NCBI GenBank assembly: GCA_005843815.1 | Contig: SZYA01000024.1 | Coordinates: forward strand, 1-40,434 | Length of the DNA stretch: 40,434 nt | DNA from: Chlorobium sp. | GTDB taxonomy: Bacteria > Bacteroidota > Chlorobiia > Chlorobiales > Chlorobiaceae | Reading direction: 5' to 3' | In this document: positions 1 to 6,917 of the stretch, one piece after another | Numbering within the stretch: position 1 is the first letter of the stretch | Layout of the letters: the number at the start of each line of letters is the position of its first letter | Made by a program: the position numbers and the translations under genes | The notes under the pieces: generated by a model | Told to the model about the DNA's origin: nothing | What the model saw: the letters and a program-made list of their open reading frames with translations, nothing else | The model's database searches: none

Positions 1-130
1 TCAATAAAGCTAACACCCGTTTTTTTATCTTATTTTTTTACAGTCCTTTGCGTGCGCTATCTCAGGGAATAACAAAGTTATATTACGAGAGAAGGGTTAC
101 GTAGCTTGTACTGGTAACTCCAATTATTAA

Positions 131-389
131 ATGCAGATGGCAAAGCCGAATGAAAAGCTGGCTGACACATTGCGGGCGCTGAAGCGGTTGCAGGGCAAGT
201 ATAATGGTGTGATTGAGTCGGGCGATATTACCGAGGCGCAGCGTGTGATTCTTGTAGAGGAGGGGTTCCTGCGACCGGTTATGAATAGGGTGGTACTTGT
301 GTGCCAATCCGCGAGATGATGCGGGGGACTCTACGGCATGGTATGCCAATTTCTGGTCATTTTTATCCGGTTATCTGACCAGGCGCTTC
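131..389 (+). pseudogene. Fic-family protein, N-terminal fragment, frameshifted and truncated
   Basis: The first 53 codons read as the N-terminal segment found in front of some large Fic-family proteins (KPNEKLADTL near the start, then EEGFLRPVM). The open frame then runs into a stop at 317-319. Moving to the frame that begins at 291 restores the expected continuation (WYLCANPRDD, then DSTAWYANFW and a YLTRRF segment), so one extra base lies near 284-290. The homology stops near 389, where sequence from an antisense gene begins. No Fic catalytic motif (HPFxxGNGR) is present, so the catalytic half is lost. The family call rests on remembered resemblance and is moderate; the frame change and truncation are visible directly. 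Positions 1-130 show no gene I recognise. Confidence 0.5.
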
Positions 390-574
390 AAGAAGACAAC
401 AACCTCCGTGCTGGTATCAAGCTCATGCACAAAAGCTTTTTCAATTTTCGAGTCGGTGACCACATAATCGTAGATGTGGTTCCTCAGCTTTTCACTTGGC
501 TTTGAGAAGTCTTGCTTGCTTTGGCCAGTGGTAAAAACAACAGAGCCGACCGCGTTGGTCTGATAGGGCTGGAC
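371..574 (-). pseudogene. type III restriction enzyme Res (helicase) subunit, internal fragment
   Basis: On the minus strand an open stretch between an in-frame stop at 575-577 and a stop at 371-373 encodes a segment typical of type III restriction Res subunits: [23 protein letters not shown], then [12 protein letters not shown]. In the family this segment lies between the helicase core and the C-terminal endonuclease. Here the last few codons (LKRLVR) no longer fit the family and are read from the opposite strand of the Fic-like fragment, so the breakpoint is near 389-392. No start codon, helicase motif or nuclease motif is present, and no mod methyltransferase is nearby. It is a non-functional relic. 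Confidence 0.6.
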
Positions 575-603
575 TTAAAACTTGAATTTTATAGAGGCTT
601 GGT

Positions 604-898
604 ATGGTTACTTCAACACTTGAAATCAATGTTTCTGCAGCGGAGCAGGTAACCGTGGCACTTGATGCACTAACCGTTGATTTGAGTGATGGTCGCTCCA
701 TTACCGTGCCGCTGGCTTGGTATCCACGACTGATGAATGCAACAGCATCAGAGCTTCAGAACTGGCGGTTGATTGGAAAAGGGGTATGGCATTCACTTGG
801 AAGAGCTGGATGAGGATATCAGTGTTGAGGGTTTATTACTTGGCAAACCTTCAGGCGAAAGTCAAATCCCTTTTCCCGGTTCCTGGGTGAAGGATTAG
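604..898 (+). pseudogene. DUF2442 family protein with one-base frameshift
   Basis: The frame from the ATG at 604 encodes the DUF2442 pattern (DGRSITVPLAWYPRL, then LQNWRLIGKG) but stops early at 811-813. Removing one G from the run AAAAGGGG at 777-784 restores the usual continuation: YGIHLEELDEDISVEG, then LLLGKPSGES, ending at 898. DUF2442 proteins are about 80-100 residues long and often sit beside DUF4160 partners in toxin-antitoxin-like pairs. No DUF4160 gene is upstream; the Res relic is there instead. A base-call error in the homopolymer is an alternative to a real mutation. The corrected stop lies 2 bases from the stop of the convergent SET gene. Confidence 0.65.
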
Positions 899-900
899 TG

Positions 901-1398
901 TTATTGCCTGGTTGTCCACCACTCATCACCATAGGTGTAGAAGAGCTCTTCGCCTTTGCTGATATCTCGCAGTGCGTAAAGAATAAGCTCAGTACCGAGT
1001 GATGTCTCCTCTCGATAATAGGCGACATTTGGGGTGGAAGAGTGGTTAAAGAGCATTCCGTTACCCATTGCCACCAGGCGGGCGTTCTCTGTTTTTCCGT
1101 AGAAGACGTAGTTCAGCAACTCGCCTCCGATATCTTTATCGGTAACTTCAAGCGCAGGGCAGCGTTCGATAATATCCCCCTCCTTGATTTTTTGCAGGGC
1201 AAAAGCTCCCCGCCCACTGACAGTTGAGGCTTCGATAGAAACAATTTTTCGAGGAATCCATGGTGCTTTTCTGGCAAGCAGCATACCAGCGCCGATACCA
1301 ACGACAAGAGTGGTGAGTAGTACGAGCGGAATGATGAGCAGAAGATTCGGTTCCATGGGTCGTTTGTTGCTGAACAGTATCGTTCCTGTCAGGAGCAT
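901..1398 (-). CDS. membrane-anchored SET-domain protein (putative lysine methyltransferase)
   Basis: A short protein of 165 residues (151 if the internal ATG at 1356 is the start). It has one hydrophobic membrane segment near the N-terminus (about residues 18-42), then a compact SET domain filling the rest. The SET hallmarks are visible: GRGAFA near the domain start, NHSSTPN (the NHS cofactor/pseudoknot motif) and GEELFYTYG with the catalytic-type Tyr near the C-terminus. SET domains transfer methyl groups from S-adenosylmethionine to protein lysines; the bacterial substrate is unknown. The first ATG has no clear ribosome site, and the second places the membrane helix right at the N-terminus. 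The gene lies downstream of tRNA-Gly behind a terminator-like hairpin and converges on the broken DUF2442 gene. Confidence 0.75.
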   Translation of the reverse strand: MLLTGTILFSNKRPMEPNLLLIIPLVLLTTLVVGIGAGMLLARKAPWIPRKIVSIEASTVSGRGAFALQKIKEGDIIERCPALEVTDKDIGGELLNYVFYGKTENARLVAMGNGMLFNHSSTPNVAYYREETSLGTELILYALRDISKGEELFYTYGDEWWTTRQ

Positions 1399-1407
1399 AA
1401 GTATAAA

Positions 1408-1440
1408 CAGAAAAGCCCCCTGTTGAAGGAGGCTTTTCTG
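1408..1440 (-). terminator. hairpin terminator after tRNA-Gly
   Basis: Perfect outer arms CAGAAAAGCC (1408-1417) and GGCTTTTCTG (1431-1440) with further pairing inside. On the minus strand it follows the tRNA-Gly gene and separates it from the SET gene. A short T-rich run follows the stem on each side. Confidence 0.6.
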
Positions 1441-1452
1441 TTTTCAATCTCT

Positions 1453-1526
<74 letters not shown>

Positions 1527-1539
1527 TTAATGAGTGACA

Positions 1540-1567
1540 AATATAAAGATATTTTATTCTTGTGCAA
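1540..1567 (-). promoter_or_regulatory. candidate sigma-70 promoter of tRNA-Gly
   Basis: On the minus strand TTGCAC (1562-1567) is followed after 16 bases by TATATT (1540-1545), about 13 bases before the tRNA 5' end. The same -10 hexamer and 16-base spacing occur upstream of the tRNA operon at 27849-27876, which supports both. Confidence 0.4.
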
Positions 1568-1585
1568 CTTCCGGGAGCAATTTTT

Positions 1586-2785
1586 TTACAGTTCCAGCTC
1601 ACGGACAATGGTCTCCATATCTTTATCTCCCCGTCCTGAGAGATTGACCACAAGGATAGCCTCTTTTGCCATGCAGGGGGCTCTCTTGATGGCATAGTGC
1701 ACGGCATGAGCTGATTCAAGGGCACAGATGATCCCTTCAGTTCTTGCAAGAGTCGCAAGAGCTGAAAGAGCTTCGTCGTCGGTGACGGAGGTGTAGGTAA
1801 CCAGACCCAGCTCCTGGAGATAGCAGTGTTCAGGGCCTACACCCGGATAATCAAGGCCTGCGGAGATGGAGTGTGCCTCCTGTACCTGTCCGTCTTCATT
1901 CTGCAGAAGCTTTGTCATTGCTCCGTGCAGTACTCCGGGGGTGCCCAGGGTCAGCGAGGCTGCGTGTCGTCCTTGAAGCCCCTCTCCAGCCGCTTCGACT
2001 CCAATCAGTTCGATCTGTGCTGCATCCTTCAGAAACTCATAAAACATCCCGATGGCATTGCTTCCGCCTCCAATACATGCCGTTATCACATCAGGCAGTT
2101 TTCCTGTCTGCGCAATAATCTGCGAACGGGTCTCCTTGCCGATAATTGCCTGAAAATCACGAACCATCATCGGATAGGGGTGCATACCGACAACTGAACC
2201 GATAATGTAGAAGGTCTCTTCCGGGTTATTCATCCAGTCACGGATTGCTTCGCTGGTGGCATCTTTGAGGGTTTTTGAACCGCTGCCGACTGCGCGTACC
2301 TCTGCCCCGAGGAGCTTCATTCGTGCAACGTTCGGCGCCTGTCGCCGGATGTCCTCCTCGCCCATATAGACGATGCACTCAAGATTAAAAAGCGCGCAGA
2401 CGGTTGCTGTTGCTACCCCATGCTGGCCTGCACCGGTTTCAGCAATGACCCGTTTTTTGCCCATGCGTTGAGCAAGAAGTACCTGGCCGAGGGCATTGTT
2501 TATTTTATGGGCGCCAGTATGGCAAAGATCTTCCCGTTTGAGGTAAATCTGTGCCCCTTGCACTGTTCTGCTCAGCCGCTCAGCATGGTAGAGTGGCGTT
2601 GGTCTGCCAACATAGTCTCGAAGGAGCTGGTCAAGTGTTGATCGGAAGGCCGGATCACTTTTTGCCTTACGGTACTCTGATTCAAGATCAGCAGCATTTT
2701 TTATCAGTGTTTCCGGGATAAACTTTCCTCCGAAACTGCCGAAATGTCCGGTTGCATCGGGAGCGCAATAGGGTGTTGGTATCAT
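1586..2785 (-). CDS. trpB: tryptophan synthase beta chain
   Basis: Condenses indole with L-serine to tryptophan using pyridoxal phosphate. It works in a complex with TrpA, whose gene lies 12 kb away at 14717-15520. Family features include [10 protein letters not shown] at the N-terminus, the PLP lysine in [13 protein letters not shown] (about Lys94), the GAGQHG motif and the phosphate-binding GGGSNA loop. I prefer the ATG at 2785 (399 aa, starting [10 protein letters not shown]), because the in-frame extension to 2827 adds 14 unusual hydrophobic residues. Neither start has a clear ribosome site. It is the TrpB1 type. The gene appears to be monocistronic and is divergent from lptD across a short AT-rich gap. 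No trp leader peptide is evident. Confidence 0.96.
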   Translation of the reverse strand: MIPTPYCAPDATGHFGSFGGKFIPETLIKNAADLESEYRKAKSDPAFRSTLDQLLRDYVGRPTPLYHAERLSRTVQGAQIYLKREDLCHTGAHKINNALGQVLLAQRMGKKRVIAETGAGQHGVATATVCALFNLECIVYMGEEDIRRQAPNVARMKLLGAEVRAVGSGSKTLKDATSEAIRDWMNNPEETFYIIGSVVGMHPYPMMVRDFQAIIGKETRSQIIAQTGKLPDVITACIGGGSNAIGMFYEFLKDAAQIELIGVEAAGEGLQGRHAASLTLGTPGVLHGAMTKLLQNEDGQVQEAHSISAGLDYPGVGPEHCYLQELGLVTYTSVTDDEALSALATLARTEGIICALESAHAVHYAIKRAPCMAKEAILVVNLSGRGDKDMETIVRELEL

Positions 2786-2881
2786 GGAACGAAAAGGCAA
2801 AAAGAGTGTCGGTAAAACCATTATCATAGGACAATAAAATAATATATTCTGAAACTTTTATCAGCGGCCATCACAATACTG

Positions 2882-5428
2882 TTGGGGAACATTACTGCAT
2901 TGACGTTTATCAAGCGAAAAACCTTGTTTCTGCCCATTTTGAGCATTCTTATGCTGCTCATGACCCTTGCTTTTCAGAGGGCTTTGTATGCTGCTGACGT
3001 GCGGAAAGATCGGAGCGCCATGAAAAGTGTTGTCCGGTTTACGGCAAAAGATTCGGTTGTCTATAATTTTGATCGCCGGAGCATGGAACTCTGGGGTAAA
3101 GCGAAGATCAATGACGATGACTCCAGTGTCAAGGCTCCAAGAATTGTTATTGATGGCACGACCTCTCTGCTGCGTGCTTTTGGTACCGTAGACTCTTCAC
3201 AATCGGTTGCTGAACCCGCGATGTTCAGTGACAGGCAGGGGAGCTTTTTTGCCGAAACGATGACCTATAATTTTAAAACCAGAAGGGGAGAGACGACACA
3301 TATCTCATCCTCTTCAGGGGCTGTTAAATTTAAGGGTGATCGGGTTTCAAGGCTTGAAAATGGCGATATGGTTGTCAGGGATGGTACCTTTACCACCTGT
3401 GATGAGATTGAACCGCATTACTGGTTCTCCTCCTCTTCCATCACCTTTAATCCTGATACAGGGATTAGGGCAAAGCCGCTTTATATGTATATCAGGCCCG
3501 AGATCTTTTCGATGCGTTTGCCTGCCATACCGGTTATGGCTCTTCCCTACATGGCTTTTCCAGCCAAACGTGAAAGGATCTCCGGTTTTCTTATGCCCAC
3601 GCTTGCGAGTTACTCACATAGTACGGCATTGTCGAATCTTGGCTATTACTGGGCCATAGATGATTACTCCGATCTCAGGGTAGCGGGAGATATTGCCGTG
3701 AACGGGAGTTGGCGACTTGGGGAGCGGTTTCGTTATACAAAACGTGATGCCTTTTCGGGGCAGATCACCGGGGAGTACAAGCGCTATGTGGTTGATGCTG
3801 CTTTGCCACTCTCGTCTGAGTGGAATGCAAATATTGTTCACCACCAGGTTTTTGATGCCTCGTCACAGCTTGATGTTGCTTTGCAGTTTCAGGGTGGTAA
3901 ACGTCACGATGATCTGAATGCGATCAATATGGAGACTGTTTTGACTGAACAAACCAATTCACGCGCATCACTGGTAAAGAGCTTTCATGATGAGAACAGC
4001 ATTGTTACCGCTACCTATAATCGATCCGCTGATCTGCGCAATCACAATGATCGCCAAAGTACCGAGGCAACCTTTTACCAGAACCGGCACTATCCTTTTC
4101 GTTCCGGCTTCTCCCTGGAGGATGAGAGCTGGAGGTCGGCTGTATCAGTAACAACCGGAGCCTCCCTTGCGGTTGAGTCTCTTTCGCTGAACAACCTCTC
4201 ATCTTCAGGCTACCGGGGATTTGCCCAGGGAGAACTTGGGTATTATCGGGAGTTTGCTGATGGTTATAATGCATTGTTGACGCAGGGGATAAGTTTTCAG
4301 AGTGTGCAACCGGCATCGGGGAGTGGGTATAGAGGGACGAGAATGCTGTTTCCATTACGGATGCAATCAACACTGTTCCATCATCTCAATATCAATCCAT
4401 CCATCACCTCTATCCACTCTCTGCGAACGGATGGTGGAGAGAGCCCTTTTTCAACGACGGTTGTCTCTGTGGATGCTGGTACCAGGCTTTATGGTACTCT
4501 TGGGACAGGTTTGTTTGAACATATCGTTGGGCTGAAGGCGTTGCGTCATACCTTTATTCCTCTCATCAGTTATACCTGGAATTCTCCATTTTCCGGCCAT
4601 TGGTATGGCGCTGCATCGAGCAATGTGTATGACTGGCCGAATGCAACGCCCTTCAACAACTTTGAGGCGACAAGGTTTACCGGTGTTCCAGCAGGGCAAA
4701 GTGTGGTTGGTATTTCCCTGAAAAATCTGTTGCATGGCAGATTCAAAGGTGCGCTCTCATCTGAAGAGGGAGATGTGGCTGATGGGGATCGTACAGTTCA
4801 GTTGCTCTCATTGACAGCCTCCACCGCCTATAATGGTGCAGTTGATGCTTTTCGTCTGGCACCGCTGACCGTTGTCACATCGAGTAATGTGCTGGCGCAA
4901 AACTTTCTTTTGAGTGGAGGGGCGATGTATGACTTTTACAGCTATAATACGGTCACTGGCGACAGGGTGAACCGCTATAACAGTGACGATGGAAACGCTC
5001 TGTTGCGTTTTGTGAAAGGATTTATGAGCATGAGTCTGAGTCTGCAGGGTAGCCGACAGGCTGGATCTGTTGCCTCTTTTGCATCAACCCATGCGGCCCC
5101 TTTTGCCTCGTATACCGACCGCACACTGTTTCATGAGCCGTTCACCGCCAGTGACTGGCAACTCCGATTCTCTTTTTTGCTGCAAACTGATAAAAGCAAT
5201 CCACTGGAGAGCACTTATGACAAGTTGCTCAATGTTTCGGCTAAAGTGGCATGGTCAAAAAACTGGCAGACGGGCGTGAATACAGGGTATGATCTCGGAA
5301 ATGGAAAAGTTGTTTTTCCGATGCTTCAGCTTCATCGTGATCTGCATTGCTGGCAGATGGGCTTTCAGTGGGTACCTTCAGGCGTCTTCAAAGGCTACGC
5401 TTTTCAGATAGGGCTGAAAGCCCTGTAG
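2882..5428 (+). CDS. lptD: LPS-assembly outer-membrane protein LptD (OstA)
   Basis: About 848 residues. A hydrophobic signal segment (about residues 13-38) ends in a small-residue site near ALYAADV. A periplasmic OstA/beta-jellyroll part follows (about 45-190), then a long beta-barrel rich in aromatic residues and Ser/Thr that runs to the C-terminus. A TTCDEIEPHYWF segment, the LPYMAFP stretch and a late DLHCWQMGFQW segment match the LptD layout, including the conserved cysteines before and inside the barrel. LptD with LptE inserts lipopolysaccharide into the outer leaflet, so it implies a Gram-negative envelope. The start is uncertain: TTG at 2882 gives the longest frame, while TTG at 2900 has GGGGA about 10 bases upstream. 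It converges with the hydrolase gene with only 9 bases between them. Confidence 0.85.
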   Translation: MGNITALTFIKRKTLFLPILSILMLLMTLAFQRALYAADVRKDRSAMKSVVRFTAKDSVVYNFDRRSMELWGKAKINDDDSSVKAPRIVIDGTTSLLRAFGTVDSSQSVAEPAMFSDRQGSFFAETMTYNFKTRRGETTHISSSSGAVKFKGDRVSRLENGDMVVRDGTFTTCDEIEPHYWFSSSSITFNPDTGIRAKPLYMYIRPEIFSMRLPAIPVMALPYMAFPAKRERISGFLMPTLASYSHSTALSNLGYYWAIDDYSDLRVAGDIAVNGSWRLGERFRYTKRDAFSGQITGEYKRYVVDAALPLSSEWNANIVHHQVFDASSQLDVALQFQGGKRHDDLNAINMETVLTEQTNSRASLVKSFHDENSIVTATYNRSADLRNHNDRQSTEATFYQNRHYPFRSGFSLEDESWRSAVSVTTGASLAVESLSLNNLSSSGYRGFAQGELGYYREFADGYNALLTQGISFQSVQPASGSGYRGTRMLFPLRMQSTLFHHLNINPSITSIHSLRTDGGESPFSTTVVSVDAGTRLYGTLGTGLFEHIVGLKALRHTFIPLISYTWNSPFSGHWYGAASSNVYDWPNATPFNNFEATRFTGVPAGQSVVGISLKNLLHGRFKGALSSEEGDVADGDRTVQLLSLTASTAYNGAVDAFRLAPLTVVTSSNVLAQNFLLSGGAMYDFYSYNTVTGDRVNRYNSDDGNALLRFVKGFMSMSLSLQGSRQAGSVASFASTHAAPFASYTDRTLFHEPFTASDWQLRFSFLLQTDKSNPLESTYDKLLNVSAKVAWSKNWQTGVNTGYDLGNGKVVFPMLQLHRDLHCWQMGFQWVPSGVFKGYAFQIGLKAL

Positions 5429-5437
5429 CAATCGGCA

Positions 5438-6319
5438 TTACTTTTTGTCATCGATCAGGTCAAGAATCATTGCCAGTCGTTTGTTGAACTCTTCGTCAGC
5501 ATCGTGGTGGATGCAATGCGATGCTTTGGGGATGATGTATGCGCCCGCCTGTGGCAAAAGCTCCTGAAATTCAGGGATGATTTTGTGTGGCGGGAGGGCA
5601 ACGTCTTCAGCGCCCCAGACCAGAAATGCAGGCCCTTTGTAGTTACATGGTCTCTTCAGATGGTCAAGCCTGAAATCAAGAGGTCTTTTTGACGGGGAGA
5701 GATAAGAGTACTGGGCACCCCTGTCTTGCAGTGGCTGAGTAAACTGGCTGATGAGTACATCATCAACCTTCTGCTGATTGAAGTATGTTGGTGAAAGGCT
5801 TTGGCCTACAGCGACGGGGTTGGCGAAAGCAGTGAACAGCATCTCTCCAATGAACGGGGAGGCTACCAGTCCGAAAAAGATACTTGTCATGCCATCCATG
5901 GTGTCACCAAAAAGTCCTGACGGGTTTGCCAGTATGAGCGCTTTTATCTTTTCAGGACGATGATGGGCAAAGAAGATGGCGCTGGCAGCCCCCATGGAAT
6001 GGCCGACAATAATGACAGAATCGATTTTTTTCAGATAGAGAAAGGTCTCAATCTGTGAGGCAAAGAGTTCCAGAGAGTATCGCACATTTGGTTTCTGTGA
6101 TTTTCCGAATCCGATCAAATCCATTGCATAAATCTTGTGTTTTTGCGCGAACTGGGGAATATTCAGGTTCCAGTGCTCTATCATTCCGCCGTAGCCGTGA
6201 AGAAACAGGATGGGAGTCTGTTCCGGATTATCGTCTCCGTACTCCTGGTATCTGATTTTTGCCTCTGTTTCAGGTGACAACTGCCATTGAAAGTATTGAT
6301 CTTTGACTGTTTTGCTCAT
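5438..6319 (-). CDS. alpha/beta-fold hydrolase
   Basis: A 293-residue single-domain alpha/beta hydrolase. Visible are the oxyanion motif HGYGG (about residues 40-44), the nucleophile elbow GHSMGAAS (Ser about residue 107), an acid residue in WGAEDVALP and the catalytic His in KASHCIHH. No signal peptide is present, so it is cytoplasmic. It resembles the broad epoxide hydrolase / esterase / BchO-like group; the substrate cannot be deduced. It is divergent from the Rrf2 regulator, and the shared 130-bp control region holds an inverted repeat at 6393-6416, so Rrf2 could control it. That link is inference. Confidence 0.85.
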   Translation of the reverse strand: MSKTVKDQYFQWQLSPETEAKIRYQEYGDDNPEQTPILFLHGYGGMIEHWNLNIPQFAQKHKIYAMDLIGFGKSQKPNVRYSLELFASQIETFLYLKKIDSVIIVGHSMGAASAIFFAHHRPEKIKALILANPSGLFGDTMDGMTSIFFGLVASPFIGEMLFTAFANPVAVGQSLSPTYFNQQKVDDVLISQFTQPLQDRGAQYSYLSPSKRPLDFRLDHLKRPCNYKGPAFLVWGAEDVALPPHKIIPEFQELLPQAGAYIIPKASHCIHHDADEEFNKRLAMILDLIDDKK

Positions 6320-6392
6320 GATTGAAAAATCGGTGAAATGTTTATGGATGCAAAAAATTGACGATCCGAAAATCTGACCTGAATGAATATAA

Positions 6393-6416
6393 TATTATTG
6401 GTTAATACGAATAATA
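6393..6416. promoter_or_regulatory. inverted repeat, candidate Rrf2 operator
   Basis: Arms TATTATT (6393-6399) and AATAATA (6410-6416) are perfect inverted repeats around a 10-base spacer. The site lies in the divergent region between the hydrolase and the Rrf2 gene and overlaps a TATAAT hexamer (6388-6393). Rrf2-family regulators commonly bind AT-rich dyads and autoregulate. Assignment as the operator is inference. Confidence 0.35.
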
Positions 6417-6461
6417 GGGTTAAATTTATCCGGTTTTGTAACAGATTCAATGATGCATATT

Positions 6462-6875
6462 ATGCTTCAGGTTTCCAGAAAATTTGAATACGGGTTGCAC
6501 GCCGTTACCTATCTTGCAACAAAGGGTCTTGGTCGGGTCGTCACGGTCAAGGAGATGGCTGACGATATTGGCTTTTCACAGGAGTTTCTCTCCAAGGCAT
6601 TACAGAGTCTCAAAAGGTCTGGTATTGCTCACTCTGTCCAGGGTGTCAAGGGAGGATATATGTTGTGCAGGACGACGCACGACATCACCGTTGCTGATAT
6701 TGCGGTGGCTATTGAGGGGAAGCCCCACCTTGTTCGTTGTGGTGTACATGCGGAAAGTTGTGAAGTTTTCTCTTCGTGTAACCACAGGGGATATATGGGT
6801 ACTTTGCAGAATAAAATTCAAAAGCTTTTGGAATCAACCACCATTCACTCACTTTTGCAGCAGATGGGCAAGTGA
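6462..6875 (+). CDS. Rrf2-family transcriptional regulator (IscR-like)
   Basis: A 137-residue Rrf2 protein. An N-terminal winged helix begins VSRKFEYGLHAV, with the recognition region around FSQEFLSKALQSLKR and a wing VKGGYML. Three cysteines in the pattern C-x6-C-x5-C (RCGVHAESCEVFSSC) sit at the position of the Fe-S cluster ligands of IscR, NsrR and RsrR, so cluster-based redox or nitric-oxide sensing is plausible. I chose the ATG at 6462 because the family starts directly before this helix; the in-frame ATGs at 6450 and 6453 add only a few residues. It is followed by uvrA after 42 bases and is divergent from the hydrolase gene. The regulon is unknown. Confidence 0.88.
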   Translation: MLQVSRKFEYGLHAVTYLATKGLGRVVTVKEMADDIGFSQEFLSKALQSLKRSGIAHSVQGVKGGYMLCRTTHDITVADIAVAIEGKPHLVRCGVHAESCEVFSSCNHRGYMGTLQNKIQKLLESTTIHSLLQQMGK

Positions 6876-6917
6876 TTATCTGATATTCTAATAAAACAAG
6901 ATGACATTTCAATTTAT

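Noticed and set aside
2786..2881. Possible tryptophan leader peptide and attenuator before trpB
   Set aside because: No short frame with tandem Trp codons and no competing hairpins seen.
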